Below, one piece after another: positions 8,435 to 17,051 of a stretch of 64,000 bases of DNA (position 1 is the first letter of the stretch; each line of letters opens with the position of its first letter). Under the pieces are notes generated by a model that was given only the letters and a program-made list of their open reading frames with translations, ran no database searches and was not told the origin of the DNA. The translations under genes and the position numbers were made by a program. The stretch covers positions 226,282-290,281 of the forward strand of contig NZ_QJKD01000008.1 of NCBI RefSeq assembly GCF_003201875.1, written 5' to 3'. The DNA is from Hungatella effluvii (GTDB taxonomy: Bacteria; Bacillota; Clostridia; Lachnospirales; Lachnospiraceae).

Positions 8435-9754
8435 TTAGTTCTGAGACAGGATCTCTTCACGACGGGTATTTAAGTTTTCAGCCATCTCTTCCGGAGACTG
8501 GTTGTCTGTAAGTACAAGCTCAAGTTCTTCGTTTACCGCACTTGACATCTGGCCTAAATTCACGCTTGCTTCTCCAAGGCCGTAACTGACATTGTCCGTC
8601 AGCGCTTCCATGGATGATTCGTCAAGCCCTGTGCTCTCTTTAAATGTGGTCATAATCTCATCTGACATATATCCCGGAACCAGCATGGATTCTGCAACGA
8701 TCTTTGCGCCCTCTTCTCCGCAGAGAAACGTCATCAAATCCCATGCCGCATCTAATTTTTCCGTCTTAGGATTGATCAGTACCGGAGTAGAGGTTGCAAA
8801 GCCCTTCTTATCGGTGCCTTCCCAATAAGGAGATTTCACAATGCCGTATTCAAATCCTAGATCCTGTGCTTCCAGAAGCTGCGTCATCCAGGAACCGTTA
8901 TACAGCATGCCCCACTTTCCCTGGTAGAAGTATGTCTGATCCTTCGACATGGAGACAGACTCCGCATAGTCTTCCCAGACGCCGTCTTTCATCGCTTCCA
9001 TGACTTTTGTTGCTGCCGGCACCAGCTCATTAAAATCGCTGGAAGTAATATCAAACCCGTTTACGGCTCCGACGAGACACGGTGCGATAAATCCTGGTTT
9101 TGGATAGAACGCACATCCGTAGACATCGTCATGGCTTAACTGCTTTCCGAGTTCAAAGAACTGCTCCCATGTCATATCATTGGTGGGATATGCAACTCCT
9201 GCATCATCAAAAATCTTCTTATTATAATAGATCACCCAGTCATTGGTCCGGAACGGAAGGGCATAGAGGCCGCCGTCTATCACATAATGCTGTTCCAGAA
9301 CAGTTCCGTAAGGGGTGAGATCAAATCCTTTTTCTTTTGCTACGGCATTTAAGTCGAGGGCAAAATTCTTCTGCACCAGCGTCGGATAAGAAGTATTGGA
9401 TTTTGCAAAATATACGTCAATATCGTCGCCGGAAGCCAGCATCGTGGTAAGCTTTGTCTCGTAATCGTTGGCCGGCGCGTTGATGACTTCCACTTCAATA
9501 TTGGGATATTTCTGGTTAAACGCCTCCATCATGGCCGGGTATACAGAGCCCTCCACGTCATAGTCCCAAAGAGCCAGTTTTAACTTCGTCTTTTCTCCTG
9601 ATGCCTCTTTGCTTTCTCCCGCCGCTGTTGTCGCAGACTCAGCCGCCAGAGCTGCTGTTGTAGTCTCTGTCTTCGTTCCGGTACCGCTGCATCCTGCAAG
9701 AACTGTCACTGCGGCTGCGGCTGCCAGCATTACACTTACGTTTCTTTTCTTCAT
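8435..9754 (-). CDS. Sugar ABC transporter substrate-binding lipoprotein
   Basis: A 439-residue extracytoplasmic binding protein of the family 1 (CUT1) type. It has a signal peptide with lipobox LAGCSG, then a Ser/Thr/Ala-rich linker and the fold start KLKLALWDYDVEGSVYPAMM. It should be anchored to the outer face of the membrane and deliver an oligosaccharide to the two permeases. The ATG at 9754 follows GGAGGG by 8 nt; the longer frame to 9796 is not needed. It is the first gene of the minus-strand operon and faces the FGGY kinase across a 316-bp promoter region. Substrate is unknown; GH88 and GH3 partners suggest a uronate-containing oligosaccharide. Confidence 0.9.
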   Translation of the reverse strand: MKKRNVSVMLAAAAAVTVLAGCSGTGTKTETTTAALAAESATTAAGESKEASGEKTKLKLALWDYDVEGSVYPAMMEAFNQKYPNIEVEVINAPANDYETKLTTMLASGDDIDVYFAKSNTSYPTLVQKNFALDLNAVAKEKGFDLTPYGTVLEQHYVIDGGLYALPFRTNDWVIYYNKKIFDDAGVAYPTNDMTWEQFFELGKQLSHDDVYGCAFYPKPGFIAPCLVGAVNGFDITSSDFNELVPAATKVMEAMKDGVWEDYAESVSMSKDQTYFYQGKWGMLYNGSWMTQLLEAQDLGFEYGIVKSPYWEGTDKKGFATSTPVLINPKTEKLDAAWDLMTFLCGEEGAKIVAESMLVPGYMSDEIMTTFKESTGLDESSMEALTDNVSYGLGEASVNLGQMSSAVNEELELVLTDNQSPEEMAENLNTRREEILSQN

Positions 9755-9798
9755 GTGAATAATCCCTCCATTTTGAATGCCAATAAAAACCGTCAAGT

Positions 9799-9948
9799 TT
9801 TTACGATCATTTATTGGTTTTACGATTGTTTTGTATGTTCATTATATTCTTTTATGTACATTATGTCAATAGTGCTAAGAAATATTTTTTATTTTATGTT
9901 GTTTTTATGTTTTTTTGTTTCCAATCGTTCATTTTGTCACTTTTACGA
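9799..9948. promoter_or_regulatory. Divergent promoter region with repeated TTTTACGA motif
   Basis: The AT-rich 316-bp gap (9755-10070) between the binding-protein gene and the kinase carries TTTTACGA at 9799-9806, 9818-9825 and 9941-9948, all on the plus strand. The first two are 19 bp apart. The same octamer occurs once more at 12475-12482, upstream of the DeoR gene. Repeated sites shared by the operon, kinase and regulator promoters fit binding sites of the DeoR protein, whose family often binds direct repeats. This is inference from position and recurrence. Confidence 0.45.
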
Positions 9949-10070
9949 ACTATATTTTTATTTTTCATTGTGGTACGCGTGATTTTCTATTGATTTATTG
10001 TACGTTCTTTGGTATGCTGTCCTTGTATTCTTGAGTTTTCTTTTATTTTTCGTTCATTCAGGAGGATTAT

Positions 10071-11543
10071 ATGAACGTTTTAGTGATTGATGTTGGAACT
10101 TCCAGCATGAGGGGTATTTTATACGATGCGCACGCAGCAGAACTGAAAAAGGTTCAAATTTCCTATTCCCCGTTCTATATTGATCAGATTCGTGTGGAGC
10201 AGAATGCTTCTGAATGGACCTCGGCACTGATCCGGATCTGTTCCGGATTGGCGCAGGCCGCCAAAGAAGAAAATCTGGAGATTGATGTGCTGTCTCTCAC
10301 GTCACAGCGCTCCTCCGTACTTCCACTGTCGAAAGATATGGAACCACTGTCTCCGGCGATCATGTGGCAGGACAAACGTACAGTACCTCTCTGCCATGAT
10401 TTAAAGAAGTCTGATCCTGTTATAATCCAAAAGGCAGGAAGCCGGGTCAATCCGGTTTACTCGGGCAGTAAAATGGCCTGGATCCGCAAAAATCAGCCGG
10501 AACTGTTTGAACATGCGGCAAAACTGGCGGTCATTCCCAATTATCTGGTATGGTTTATGACGGGTACTCTGGTCACCGACCATACCTACGGGAGCCGCTC
10601 TCTTCTCATGAATCTGGGAACCCGGGAGTGGGATGAGGAGCTTCTGCGGCTCTTTGAACTCCCCCGCTCCAAGCTCTGTGATCTCATATCTCCCGGCACT
10701 GTGGCGGGACACATATCCGGCCCATTTTCGCGGCTCACCGGACTTTTGGAAGGGACGCCGCTCATATCGGCAGGAGGCGATCAGCAGTGCTCCGCGCTGG
10801 GCCAGGGGGTGATCCACCATGGAGACGCCCAGATCACGACAGGTACCGGCGCTTACATCATCAGCGGCTGCGATGAACTGCCTGTGGTTAAAGGCAGCGA
10901 AGTCATCGCGGGCGTCAGTGCAATACCGGGAAAATACGTTTTAGAAAGCAGTATTCTGGCCTGCTGTTCCGCTTTTAACTGGTTTCATAACGCCTTTTAT
11001 CCTGACAGCGATCACGGCTTCGATTCGATCAACCGGGAAATCCTGGATTCACCTCCTGCGGCAGGCGGCATCATCGCTCTGCCTTATTTTCAGGGGCAGG
11101 GGACGCCTGACTGGAACAGCATGGCCACAGCCTCCCTCCTGGGTCTCACGCTGTCCTCCTCAAGAGGGGATATGGCCAGAGCCATCTTAGAAGGGATCTG
11201 CTATGAGATAAAGGTCAATATGGAGTGCATGGCACGGTATCTTCCCGTCCCCTCGTCCATTGTCTTAAGCGGCGGCCTTACGAAATGCCCGTCCCTGGCG
11301 CCGTCCCTGGCCGGAATCCTGGGAACGCCGGTCACCCAGTACAGCAATCCGGAGTCCACTGCCTTAGGCGCATGGATGTCCGCCGCCGTAGCCACCGGGC
11401 TGTATCCCGGCTGGGAAGAAGCCTTTCGGGCCGCCCGGGCCGCCGATGCCGTTACACAGACACTCCCGGAAAACAGGGACAACTACAAAAAAGGATACAG
11501 TCTGTATCAGGAATCTTATTCCAGACTGTATCCTTACACTTAA
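10071..11543 (+). CDS. FGGY-family carbohydrate kinase (xylulokinase-like)
   Basis: A 490-residue kinase of the FGGY family. The N-terminal phosphate loop is VIDVGTSSMRGILYD, followed by a substrate region MWQDKRT, an adenine/phosphate motif ISAGGDQQCSALGQG with TGTGAYI, and the C-terminal signature VLSGGLTKCPSLAPSLAGILG with FGGY-type spacing. It phosphorylates a keto-sugar or sugar alcohol in the cytoplasm. The ATG follows CAGGAGG by 6 nt. It is divergent from the ABC/glycosidase operon and convergent with the DeoR gene, so it probably supplies the sugar phosphate acted on by UlaG/UlaE-like enzymes. L-xylulose or a related L-ketose is a reasonable guess only. Confidence 0.85.
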   Translation: MNVLVIDVGTSSMRGILYDAHAAELKKVQISYSPFYIDQIRVEQNASEWTSALIRICSGLAQAAKEENLEIDVLSLTSQRSSVLPLSKDMEPLSPAIMWQDKRTVPLCHDLKKSDPVIIQKAGSRVNPVYSGSKMAWIRKNQPELFEHAAKLAVIPNYLVWFMTGTLVTDHTYGSRSLLMNLGTREWDEELLRLFELPRSKLCDLISPGTVAGHISGPFSRLTGLLEGTPLISAGGDQQCSALGQGVIHHGDAQITTGTGAYIISGCDELPVVKGSEVIAGVSAIPGKYVLESSILACCSAFNWFHNAFYPDSDHGFDSINREILDSPPAAGGIIALPYFQGQGTPDWNSMATASLLGLTLSSSRGDMARAILEGICYEIKVNMECMARYLPVPSSIVLSGGLTKCPSLAPSLAGILGTPVTQYSNPESTALGAWMSAAVATGLYPGWEEAFRAARAADAVTQTLPENRDNYKKGYSLYQESYSRLYPYT

Positions 11544-11568
11544 ATATTCTGTTATCTGTCCTTACCTG

Positions 11569-12369
11569 TCAATCGGTAATGTGGCCCTTCAATATGGTCA
11601 CGTTATCTTTTTCCAGCCTTGACGTAACCGCCTCGTCGGCCAGCTCGTCCGTAACGATATGGGTAATCTGATGGGTATCCGCGATGATAAAATTATGCAG
11701 CTTGCCGATACGCTTATGATCCGCCAGTATGACGACCATATCCTTTGCCCGCTCGATCATCAGGCTGTTTACCATGGTTTCCTGAAGCACCGCCGTGCTG
11801 ATCTCGCCTTCTGCCGTGATTCCGCTGACTCCGATGAAGCACTTGTTCGCCCGGATCTTCCGTATGGTGGCAAGTGCAAAATCCCCTACCAGGGAACATT
11901 TCGTTCCGTGCAGCTCCCCACCGGTCAGAATAATGCTGACCAGCGGATCGTGACTGCTGGTAATGGCATTTCCATTATTCGTTATCACGCTGACCCGCTT
12001 GCCGGATATATAGTCCAGCATTAAAAGAGCCGTCTTACTGCTGTTGACGAATATTATATCGCCCTCTTCAATCAGCTCTGCAGCCTTCTTTGCAACGACT
12101 CTTCTGTAATCCGTCGTTCCGTCCTGACCGGTGGCAGGCGGAACCTCCAGCGTCGGATCTTCAAAAAGGGTGCCTTCTATCAATTTTGCACCGCCGTAAT
12201 GGCGTTTCACAAATCCCTGATTTTCAAAATCAATCAAATCCCGTCTTATGGTAAGCGGTGAGACTCCCAGTTCATTGGCTAATTGATCAACCGATACTTC
12301 TTTCTCTTTCTGCAGTCTCTGTAAAATCGTCTGCTGCCTTTTTACAATGACACCCTTTTTGTTTTTCAC
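11569..12369 (-). CDS. DeoR/GlpR-family transcriptional regulator
   Basis: A 266-residue repressor. The N-terminal DeoR helix-turn-helix is visible as KEKEVSVDQLANELGVSPLTIRRDL, and the C-terminal sugar-phosphate sensor domain includes IIFVNSSKTALLML and VILADHKRIGK. The start is a GTG at 12369 with an AGAGG site 8 nt upstream. It is convergent with the kinase, and its own promoter shares the TTTTACGA motif with the kinase/ABC divergent promoter. It is therefore the likely local regulator, released by a phosphorylated sugar from the pathway. Confidence 0.85.
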   Translation of the reverse strand: MKNKKGVIVKRQQTILQRLQKEKEVSVDQLANELGVSPLTIRRDLIDFENQGFVKRHYGGAKLIEGTLFEDPTLEVPPATGQDGTTDYRRVVAKKAAELIEEGDIIFVNSSKTALLMLDYISGKRVSVITNNGNAITSSHDPLVSIILTGGELHGTKCSLVGDFALATIRKIRANKCFIGVSGITAEGEISTAVLQETMVNSLMIERAKDMVVILADHKRIGKLHNFIIADTHQITHIVTDELADEAVTSRLEKDNVTILKGHITD

Positions 12370-12474
12370 TTCGACAACCTCTTATACCCTGTTATAGTTT
12401 CGTTTCCTGCTCTCCGCAGAAGACATTTTCACTTAAAATACATTTTCCTGATCGTTTTGTTCAAATGCACCGCA

Positions 12475-12482
12475 TTTTACGA
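12475..12482 (+). promoter_or_regulatory. TTTTACGA motif upstream of the DeoR gene
   Basis: A single copy of the octamer that occurs three times in the kinase/ABC divergent promoter. It lies about 105 bp upstream of the DeoR start. A diverged version, TTTTATCGAACG, follows some 40 bp further upstream of the gene. It may allow autoregulation. Confidence 0.35.
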
Positions 12483-12625
12483 ACATTTTTTTGATAATTA
12501 AGGATTCATTTAGAATATTTTATCGAACGTTGCATCAAATATCTGCGGTGTTTCAGTCCGGCTTTCCCCGCCAAATGCTTATATAGTACATATCATACCA
12601 TAAATTTCATTATTTGAACAGTTCA

Positions 12626-12654
12626 ATAGCCAGGAACTTAAAATTCCTGGCTAT
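12626..12654 (-). terminator. Hairpin terminator downstream of eutH
   Basis: A perfect 11-bp stem (ATAGCCAGGAA pairing with TTCCTGGCTAT) around a 7-nt loop lies just past the eutH stop on the minus strand. The trailing T-run is weak on both strands, so termination efficiency is uncertain. Confidence 0.65.
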
Positions 12655-12664
12655 AAACAGTAAC

Positions 12665-13741
12665 CTATGATCTCTTCTTTGTATTCGACGTTATGACTAC
12701 CAGCGCAATTGCAGCCGCGCACCCGGCCAGTTTGGAAACCAGCAGCGCAGGCAGCATATCCGGCTCGGTGCTCACGGTAAATCCCAGATGGGCGGCCAGC
12801 ATGGAGGCTGAGCTCACCATATACGCCACATTGACAAGCTTGCCAAACGTGTTCATGTCCTTCATCATGACGAGCGCCGGTATGGGACTCACGATACTGA
12901 CCAACAGCCCCAGGACACTGATGCTGTCCAGCCCCATTCTGGCGCCCAGTGCGGTACAGGGCCGTTTCAGCCGGCGCTGAAGAAATTCCGTCACGGGAAG
13001 ACTGCCCAGAAGCACCACACCGATGGATGAAACCACCGCCATGGCCTCCTCGATGGGAGCCATTCCGGGAATCACCACAAATCCTGTCATATATGTAACC
13101 GCTGCCAGCACAAGCCCGGCGGTTATCACGGTACGGATAAGAACAGCGAACACCTCAAAGCCTTTCACCATGCCATCAGGAATACGGAACAGACCGATTC
13201 CCAGCAGAAGGGCCAGAACCAGAACAGGAAGATTCTGATGCAGAATCTCCCCGATCCCCAGGCCGCACACAGCCCCTCCGGTGATCAGCGCCGCCGGCAT
13301 GGCAGCCAGCCCCAGCATAATTCCCTTTGCAAATACGGGACGGTCGCCCTCTTCGATCAGCCCCATCCCTACCGGAATGGTAAAGACAATCGTGCAGCCA
13401 AACACAGAGGCCGCCACGATTCCCGCGTACCTTCCGATCAGCGGATTCTCCGCCAGCTCCATGGAAAGCTGATATCCTCCCATATCGATGGCCAGAAGGC
13501 TTCCAAACATGGCGGGGTCCACCCCAAGGAACCGGTAAACCGGAATGATAAGCCTTCCCAGCGTCCCCGATACCAGCGGGGCCAGGCAGATGATCCCCAC
13601 CATGGACAGCGCAGTCGGCCCCAGATACTGAAAGCCTTCCTCAAATTTCTTCCCATACCCAAAACGATTCCCCAGGATACGGTCAATTCCCCCAGCCACG
13701 GCGCCCAGCGCCATAATGATCATAATAATCCGGTTTATCAT
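12665..13741 (-). CDS. eutH: Ethanolamine permease EutH
   Basis: A 358-residue polytopic membrane protein with about ten hydrophobic helices, including MINRIIMIIMALGAVAGGID, LLAIDMGGYQLSMELAENP and a GARMGLDSISVLG segment typical of EutH. EutH mediates ethanolamine entry when protonated substrate is scarce. The ATG at 13741 follows a TTGGAG site. It stands alone: no eutABC, microcompartment or EutVW genes are in the window, so it may serve a distant pathway or a different amino-alcohol. Confidence 0.85.
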   Translation of the reverse strand: MINRIIMIIMALGAVAGGIDRILGNRFGYGKKFEEGFQYLGPTALSMVGIICLAPLVSGTLGRLIIPVYRFLGVDPAMFGSLLAIDMGGYQLSMELAENPLIGRYAGIVAASVFGCTIVFTIPVGMGLIEEGDRPVFAKGIMLGLAAMPAALITGGAVCGLGIGEILHQNLPVLVLALLLGIGLFRIPDGMVKGFEVFAVLIRTVITAGLVLAAVTYMTGFVVIPGMAPIEEAMAVVSSIGVVLLGSLPVTEFLQRRLKRPCTALGARMGLDSISVLGLLVSIVSPIPALVMMKDMNTFGKLVNVAYMVSSASMLAAHLGFTVSTEPDMLPALLVSKLAGCAAAIALVVITSNTKKRS

Positions 13742-13936
13742 ATCTCTGTCTCCAAAATCAAATTTAATCTCTCACCGGACACTGTCGGCTGTGTCTCATT
13801 GTATCACAAACTCGAAACTCGTGGAAGACCTCATCAGTTTTAAACGTGTATGAATTTACCAGACTGCGGTACCCCAGACGGGGAGAGAACAGTAAACTTT
13901 TTGACAGCCGGGAGGCGATTTATCTATGGATATCTA

Positions 13937-13965
13937 TTGATGTGAATACAAAGTTCTACTATAAT
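13937..13965 (+). promoter_or_regulatory. Sigma-A promoter upstream of tag
   Basis: TTGATG (13937-13942), a 17-bp spacer and TATAAT (13960-13965) on the plus strand. It would give a leader of about 200 nt before tag. Soon after it lies a 20-codon frame (13982-14044) starting ATG after AAGGGAG, then an unrelated AAGGAGG at 14077-14083 with no proper frame behind it. The leader may be regulatory or simply decayed sequence. Confidence 0.6.
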
Positions 13966-14171
13966 GGAAGGGAGAATATTGATGAACCGTCATACACTGC
14001 AGCGGCCTCCCCAGAAAGCTGATTGTCTATCTAAAGAAAGATAACTTCTGGCTCAGCCGCCTGGGAAACGTATAAGGAGGTAAATACAAGGTGTGACGCA
14101 CTCAGGGAATTATTTGCAGAAGAACTGGATTTCAAAAGAATCCCAATACCAACACAGAAAGAGGATAACCA

Positions 14172-14744
14172 ATGTCAGACAAACTCACACGGTGTGACTG
14201 GGCCGCCCACGATATACTGAACCAGGAGTATCACGATAACGAATGGGGGAAACCCGTTCACGATGACAGAACACTATTTAAAATGCTGATTCTGGAGGGT
14301 ATGCAGGCAGGTTTAAGCTGGATTACCATCCTGAAGAAGCGGGATGCCTTTATAAAGGCCTTCGATGATTTCGATCCGGCCATCATCAGTACATACGGCG
14401 ACGAGAAGATCGAAGAGCTGATGCAGAACGCCGGAATCATCCGAAACCGTTTAAAGATCAACGCAGCCATCTTAAACGCCAGGGCTTACTTCGTGTTGTG
14501 TGAAAAATACGGTTCCCTGGACCAGTTCTTATGGTCCTATGTGGATAACAAGCCCATCAAAAATGCCTGGGAAACCATGTCTGACGTTCCTGCCAGCACT
14601 CCGTTAGCAGAAAAAATCAGTAAGGATTTAAAGAACCTGGGATTTAAATTTGTAGGCCCTACCATTATTTATGCCTACATGCAGTCGGTCGGGCTGGTCA
14701 ACGATCATATGACCTCCTGCTTCTGCTATAATTGCGAAGAGTAG
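14172..14744 (+). CDS. tag: DNA-3-methyladenine glycosylase I
   Basis: A 190-residue Tag protein that removes 3-methyladenine from alkylated DNA (base excision repair). The zinc-snap ligands are present: C8, H21, H179 and C183, the last two within HMTSC. The active-site region around EYHDNEWGKPVHDD and the helix-hairpin-helix core with GMQAGLSWITILKKR are intact. Length matches the family. It starts at ATG 14172 after AGAGGA. It is unlinked to its neighbours in function and is followed by a bidirectional terminator region. Confidence 0.93.
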   Translation: MSDKLTRCDWAAHDILNQEYHDNEWGKPVHDDRTLFKMLILEGMQAGLSWITILKKRDAFIKAFDDFDPAIISTYGDEKIEELMQNAGIIRNRLKINAAILNARAYFVLCEKYGSLDQFLWSYVDNKPIKNAWETMSDVPASTPLAEKISKDLKNLGFKFVGPTIIYAYMQSVGLVNDHMTSCFCYNCEE

Positions 14745-14869
14745 AGAGAAATGGTTAGAGCATGTTTGAAAATTGTTTTCCGACATCTGTGTATCCAACT
14801 TTATGAGAGATTTTGCCCCACTAAAGGAGGCACAGCGGGCTACGCGGGCTGTATCGGTCCAAATCTGCC

Positions 14870-15019
14870 ATGAAAAGGGACGTGCAGTATGACCAGAGGA
14901 ACATGGCTTCCGGATGCATGTGTGATGCAAGGCGCTGCTGCAATTATCTGGTGCTCGGACGCCAGAGAGTCAAAGGCCGTATCAAAGTCATTCTCGTTGG
15001 AGAAACTTTGGGATTTTAA
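14870..15019 (+). CDS. Possible 49-residue Cys-rich small protein (uncertain)
   Basis: A 49-codon frame containing GCMCDARRCCNYL, with Arg/Lys-rich flanks and a hydrophobic end (VKVILVG-like, positions 39-44). No ribosome binding site is directly upstream of the ATG; an AAGGAGG lies 40 bp earlier. The opposite strand is also open across part of it. It ends immediately before a strong hairpin terminator. It could be a genuine small protein, or part of a non-coding repeat carried between tag and cdd. I would not call it a gene without conservation data. Confidence 0.25.
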   Translation: MKRDVQYDQRNMASGCMCDARRCCNYLVLGRQRVKGRIKVILVGETLGF

Positions 15020-15020
15020 A

Positions 15021-15065
15021 AAGAAGCGCTTTTCCGATCCAACCATGACCGGAAAAGCGCTTCTT
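15021..15065. terminator. Bidirectional terminator between tag and cdd
   Basis: A perfect 16-bp stem, AAGAAGCGCTTTTCCG (15021-15036) with CGGAAAAGCGCTTCTT (15050-15065), and a 13-nt loop. It lies between the convergent tag region and the cdd operon end and can act in both directions. Confidence 0.8.
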
Positions 15066-15137
15066 CTATTCTTTGTTACTCTTTATTATTCGTTATTTTT
15101 CTTTTTTACCAGCTTTTAATTACCGCTCTTTCCATCT

Positions 15138-15587
15138 CTACAGCAAATTCTTTGGTCCGAACCCGATCGGCAGCAATTCCTTCAGCGTAAAGATTTCATA
15201 CTCCTCCCTGCTGGAAGGCAGAATAATCTGAAATGTCTCCGGGTCGCAGAATTCCATCATCACCTGGCGGCAGACGCCGCAGGGAGCCGTCAATCCTTCC
15301 GGGACACCCTCCTTCCCGCCGACGATACAGATCGCAGTAAACTCTCTCACCCCTTCGCTGACCGCCTTGAAGAACGCCGTCCGCTCCGCACAGTTGCTGG
15401 GGGTATACGCCGCGTTTTCAATATTGCAGCCCTGATAGATTATTCCGTCAGCCGTGAGCAGCGCTGCTCCGACTTTAAATCCGGAATAAGGGGCGTAGGC
15501 CTTCGCCATGGCCGAAAATGCCTGGGATATCATCTCCTCAGCGGGAAGCTTTGCCCTAAGCACAGCCATTTCCTCCGTAAAATCCAT
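15138..15587 (-). CDS. cdd: Cytidine deaminase
   Basis: A 149-residue tetrameric-type cytidine deaminase, which converts cytidine and deoxycytidine to uridine and deoxyuridine. The motif GCNIENAAYTPSNCAERTA carries zinc ligand C66 and catalytic E68, and PCGVCRQ carries zinc ligands C103 and C106. The ATG at 15587 is preceded by AAAGGAGG. It is the last gene of the minus-strand salvage operon, 53 bp after deoC, and feeds uridine to the udp product. Confidence 0.94.
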   Translation of the reverse strand: MDFTEEMAVLRAKLPAEEMISQAFSAMAKAYAPYSGFKVGAALLTADGIIYQGCNIENAAYTPSNCAERTAFFKAVSEGVREFTAICIVGGKEGVPEGLTAPCGVCRQVMMEFCDPETFQIILPSSREEYEIFTLKELLPIGFGPKNLL

Positions 15588-15640
15588 AACGGCCTCCTTT
15601 CCTTTACCAAACAATTGCATAAATACCGCAGTAACAGTGC

Positions 15641-16309
15641 TTAATATCCGCCGTCACTCTTCTCCTGCTTTACCAGCTTGATCATCCGGCTGGTTCCCAG
15701 GCGCTCCGCGCCCAGCTCCAGGAACTTTTCCGCATCTGAGAGCGACGAGATGCCGCCTGCGGCTTTGATCTTTACCTCTTTTCCCACATGCGCCTTGAAA
15801 AGAGCCACATCGTCAAAGGTTGCTCCCGCTTTGGAAAATCCGGTGGATGTCTTGATAAAGTCCGCGCCGGAACTGGTTACGACCTCGCACATACGGATTT
15901 TCTCCTCATCGGTGAGAAGGCAGGTCTCGATGATGACTTTTAATATCTTATCTTTGCAGCATTCCTTTAACGTGCGGATTTCCTCCTCCACACGGTCGTA
16001 TCTGCCGTCCTTCACCCAGCCGATGTTGATGACCATGTCAATCTCATCGGCACCGTTTGCAATCGCGTCCTTTGTCTCATACGCTTTTACCGCGGTCGTG
16101 GAATAACCGTTCGGAAAACCGATCACCGTGCAGACCGCCATGCGGTCCTTCATATATTCCTTCGCCGCCTTCACATAGGAAGGGGGAATGCAGACCGACG
16201 CCGTCCCAAATTCCATGGCCTCGTCACAGATCTTCCTGATTTCTTCCCAGGTCGCCGTCTGGGTCAGCAGCGTATGATCCACATACTTCAACGTTTCTTT
16301 TCCGTCCAT
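15641..16309 (-). CDS. deoC: Deoxyribose-phosphate aldolase
   Basis: A 222-residue class I aldolase that splits 2-deoxyribose 5-phosphate into glyceraldehyde 3-phosphate and acetaldehyde. The Schiff-base lysine is K153 in FIKTSTGF, with MVINIGW and KVIIETCLL upstream. A strong GGAGGAAAT site precedes the ATG at 16309. It lies 19 bp after deoD. The acetaldehyde it makes is one candidate link to the nearby glycyl radical enzyme locus. No phosphopentomutase (deoB) gene is in the window. Confidence 0.95.
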   Translation of the reverse strand: MDGKETLKYVDHTLLTQTATWEEIRKICDEAMEFGTASVCIPPSYVKAAKEYMKDRMAVCTVIGFPNGYSTTAVKAYETKDAIANGADEIDMVINIGWVKDGRYDRVEEEIRTLKECCKDKILKVIIETCLLTDEEKIRMCEVVTSSGADFIKTSTGFSKAGATFDDVALFKAHVGKEVKIKAAGGISSLSDAEKFLELGAERLGTSRMIKLVKQEKSDGGY

Positions 16310-16328
16310 AATTTCCTCCTGTGCCTCC

Positions 16329-17036
16329 TTACAGTTCCAGAGCGATCTCCATCATCTTTCCAAATCCCAGCTGGCGCTCCTCGGCGCTTAATTTCTCCTC
16401 GCCGTAGATCAGATCCGAGATTGTCAGCATACAAAGCGCTTTCTTTCCCGCAGCCGCGGCGTTCATATACAGCGCGGCCGCTTCCATCTCCACGGCCAGC
16501 ACGCCCATACTGCGCCACTTGTCATTTACGGTAGTGTCCGCGTTATAGAAAATGTCGGAAGAAAGGATATTGCCTACCACCACATGGGTCCCCTGTGCGT
16601 TCGCCGTATCCACCGCTTTCGCCAGCAGACCGTAGTCAGCAATAGGGGCAAATGTCCCGGGGAGGCCGTACTGATAAGCATAGTTGGAATCCGTGCAGGC
16701 TCCCATGCCGATTACCACGTCCATAAGCTTTACCCCGTCCTGTAAGGCTCCTGCGGAACCGATGCGGATAATCTGCTCCACGCCATAGAAATGGAACAGC
16801 TCATACGTGTATATGCCCACAGAGGGCATTCCCATTCCGCCGCCCATGACGGAAATCTCTCTTCCCTTATACGTTCCGGTATAACCGAACATGTTGCGCA
16901 CTGATGTCACTAACACCGGATTTTCCAGATACGTCTCCGCAATATATTTTGCACGCAGCGGGTCGCCCGGCATCAGTACTGTCTTCGCTATCTCTCCCTG
17001 TTTCGCCCCGTTGTGGGCTGTTGGTGTCATACTCAT
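16329..17036 (-). CDS. deoD: Purine nucleoside phosphorylase, DeoD type
   Basis: A 235-residue hexameric-type phosphorylase. It begins MSMTPTAHNGAKQGEIAKT and contains VLMPGDPLRAKYIAE, MGGGMGMPSVGIYTYEL, RIGSAGAL and the base-binding AVEMEAAALY. It cleaves purine (deoxy)ribonucleosides with phosphate. AAGGAG lies 9 nt upstream of the ATG. It is 15 bp downstream of udp in the salvage operon. Confidence 0.95.
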   Translation of the reverse strand: MSMTPTAHNGAKQGEIAKTVLMPGDPLRAKYIAETYLENPVLVTSVRNMFGYTGTYKGREISVMGGGMGMPSVGIYTYELFHFYGVEQIIRIGSAGALQDGVKLMDVVIGMGACTDSNYAYQYGLPGTFAPIADYGLLAKAVDTANAQGTHVVVGNILSSDIFYNADTTVNDKWRSMGVLAVEMEAAALYMNAAAAGKKALCMLTISDLIYGEEKLSAEERQLGFGKMMEIALEL

Positions 17037-17051
17037 TTGCCTGTCTCCTTC

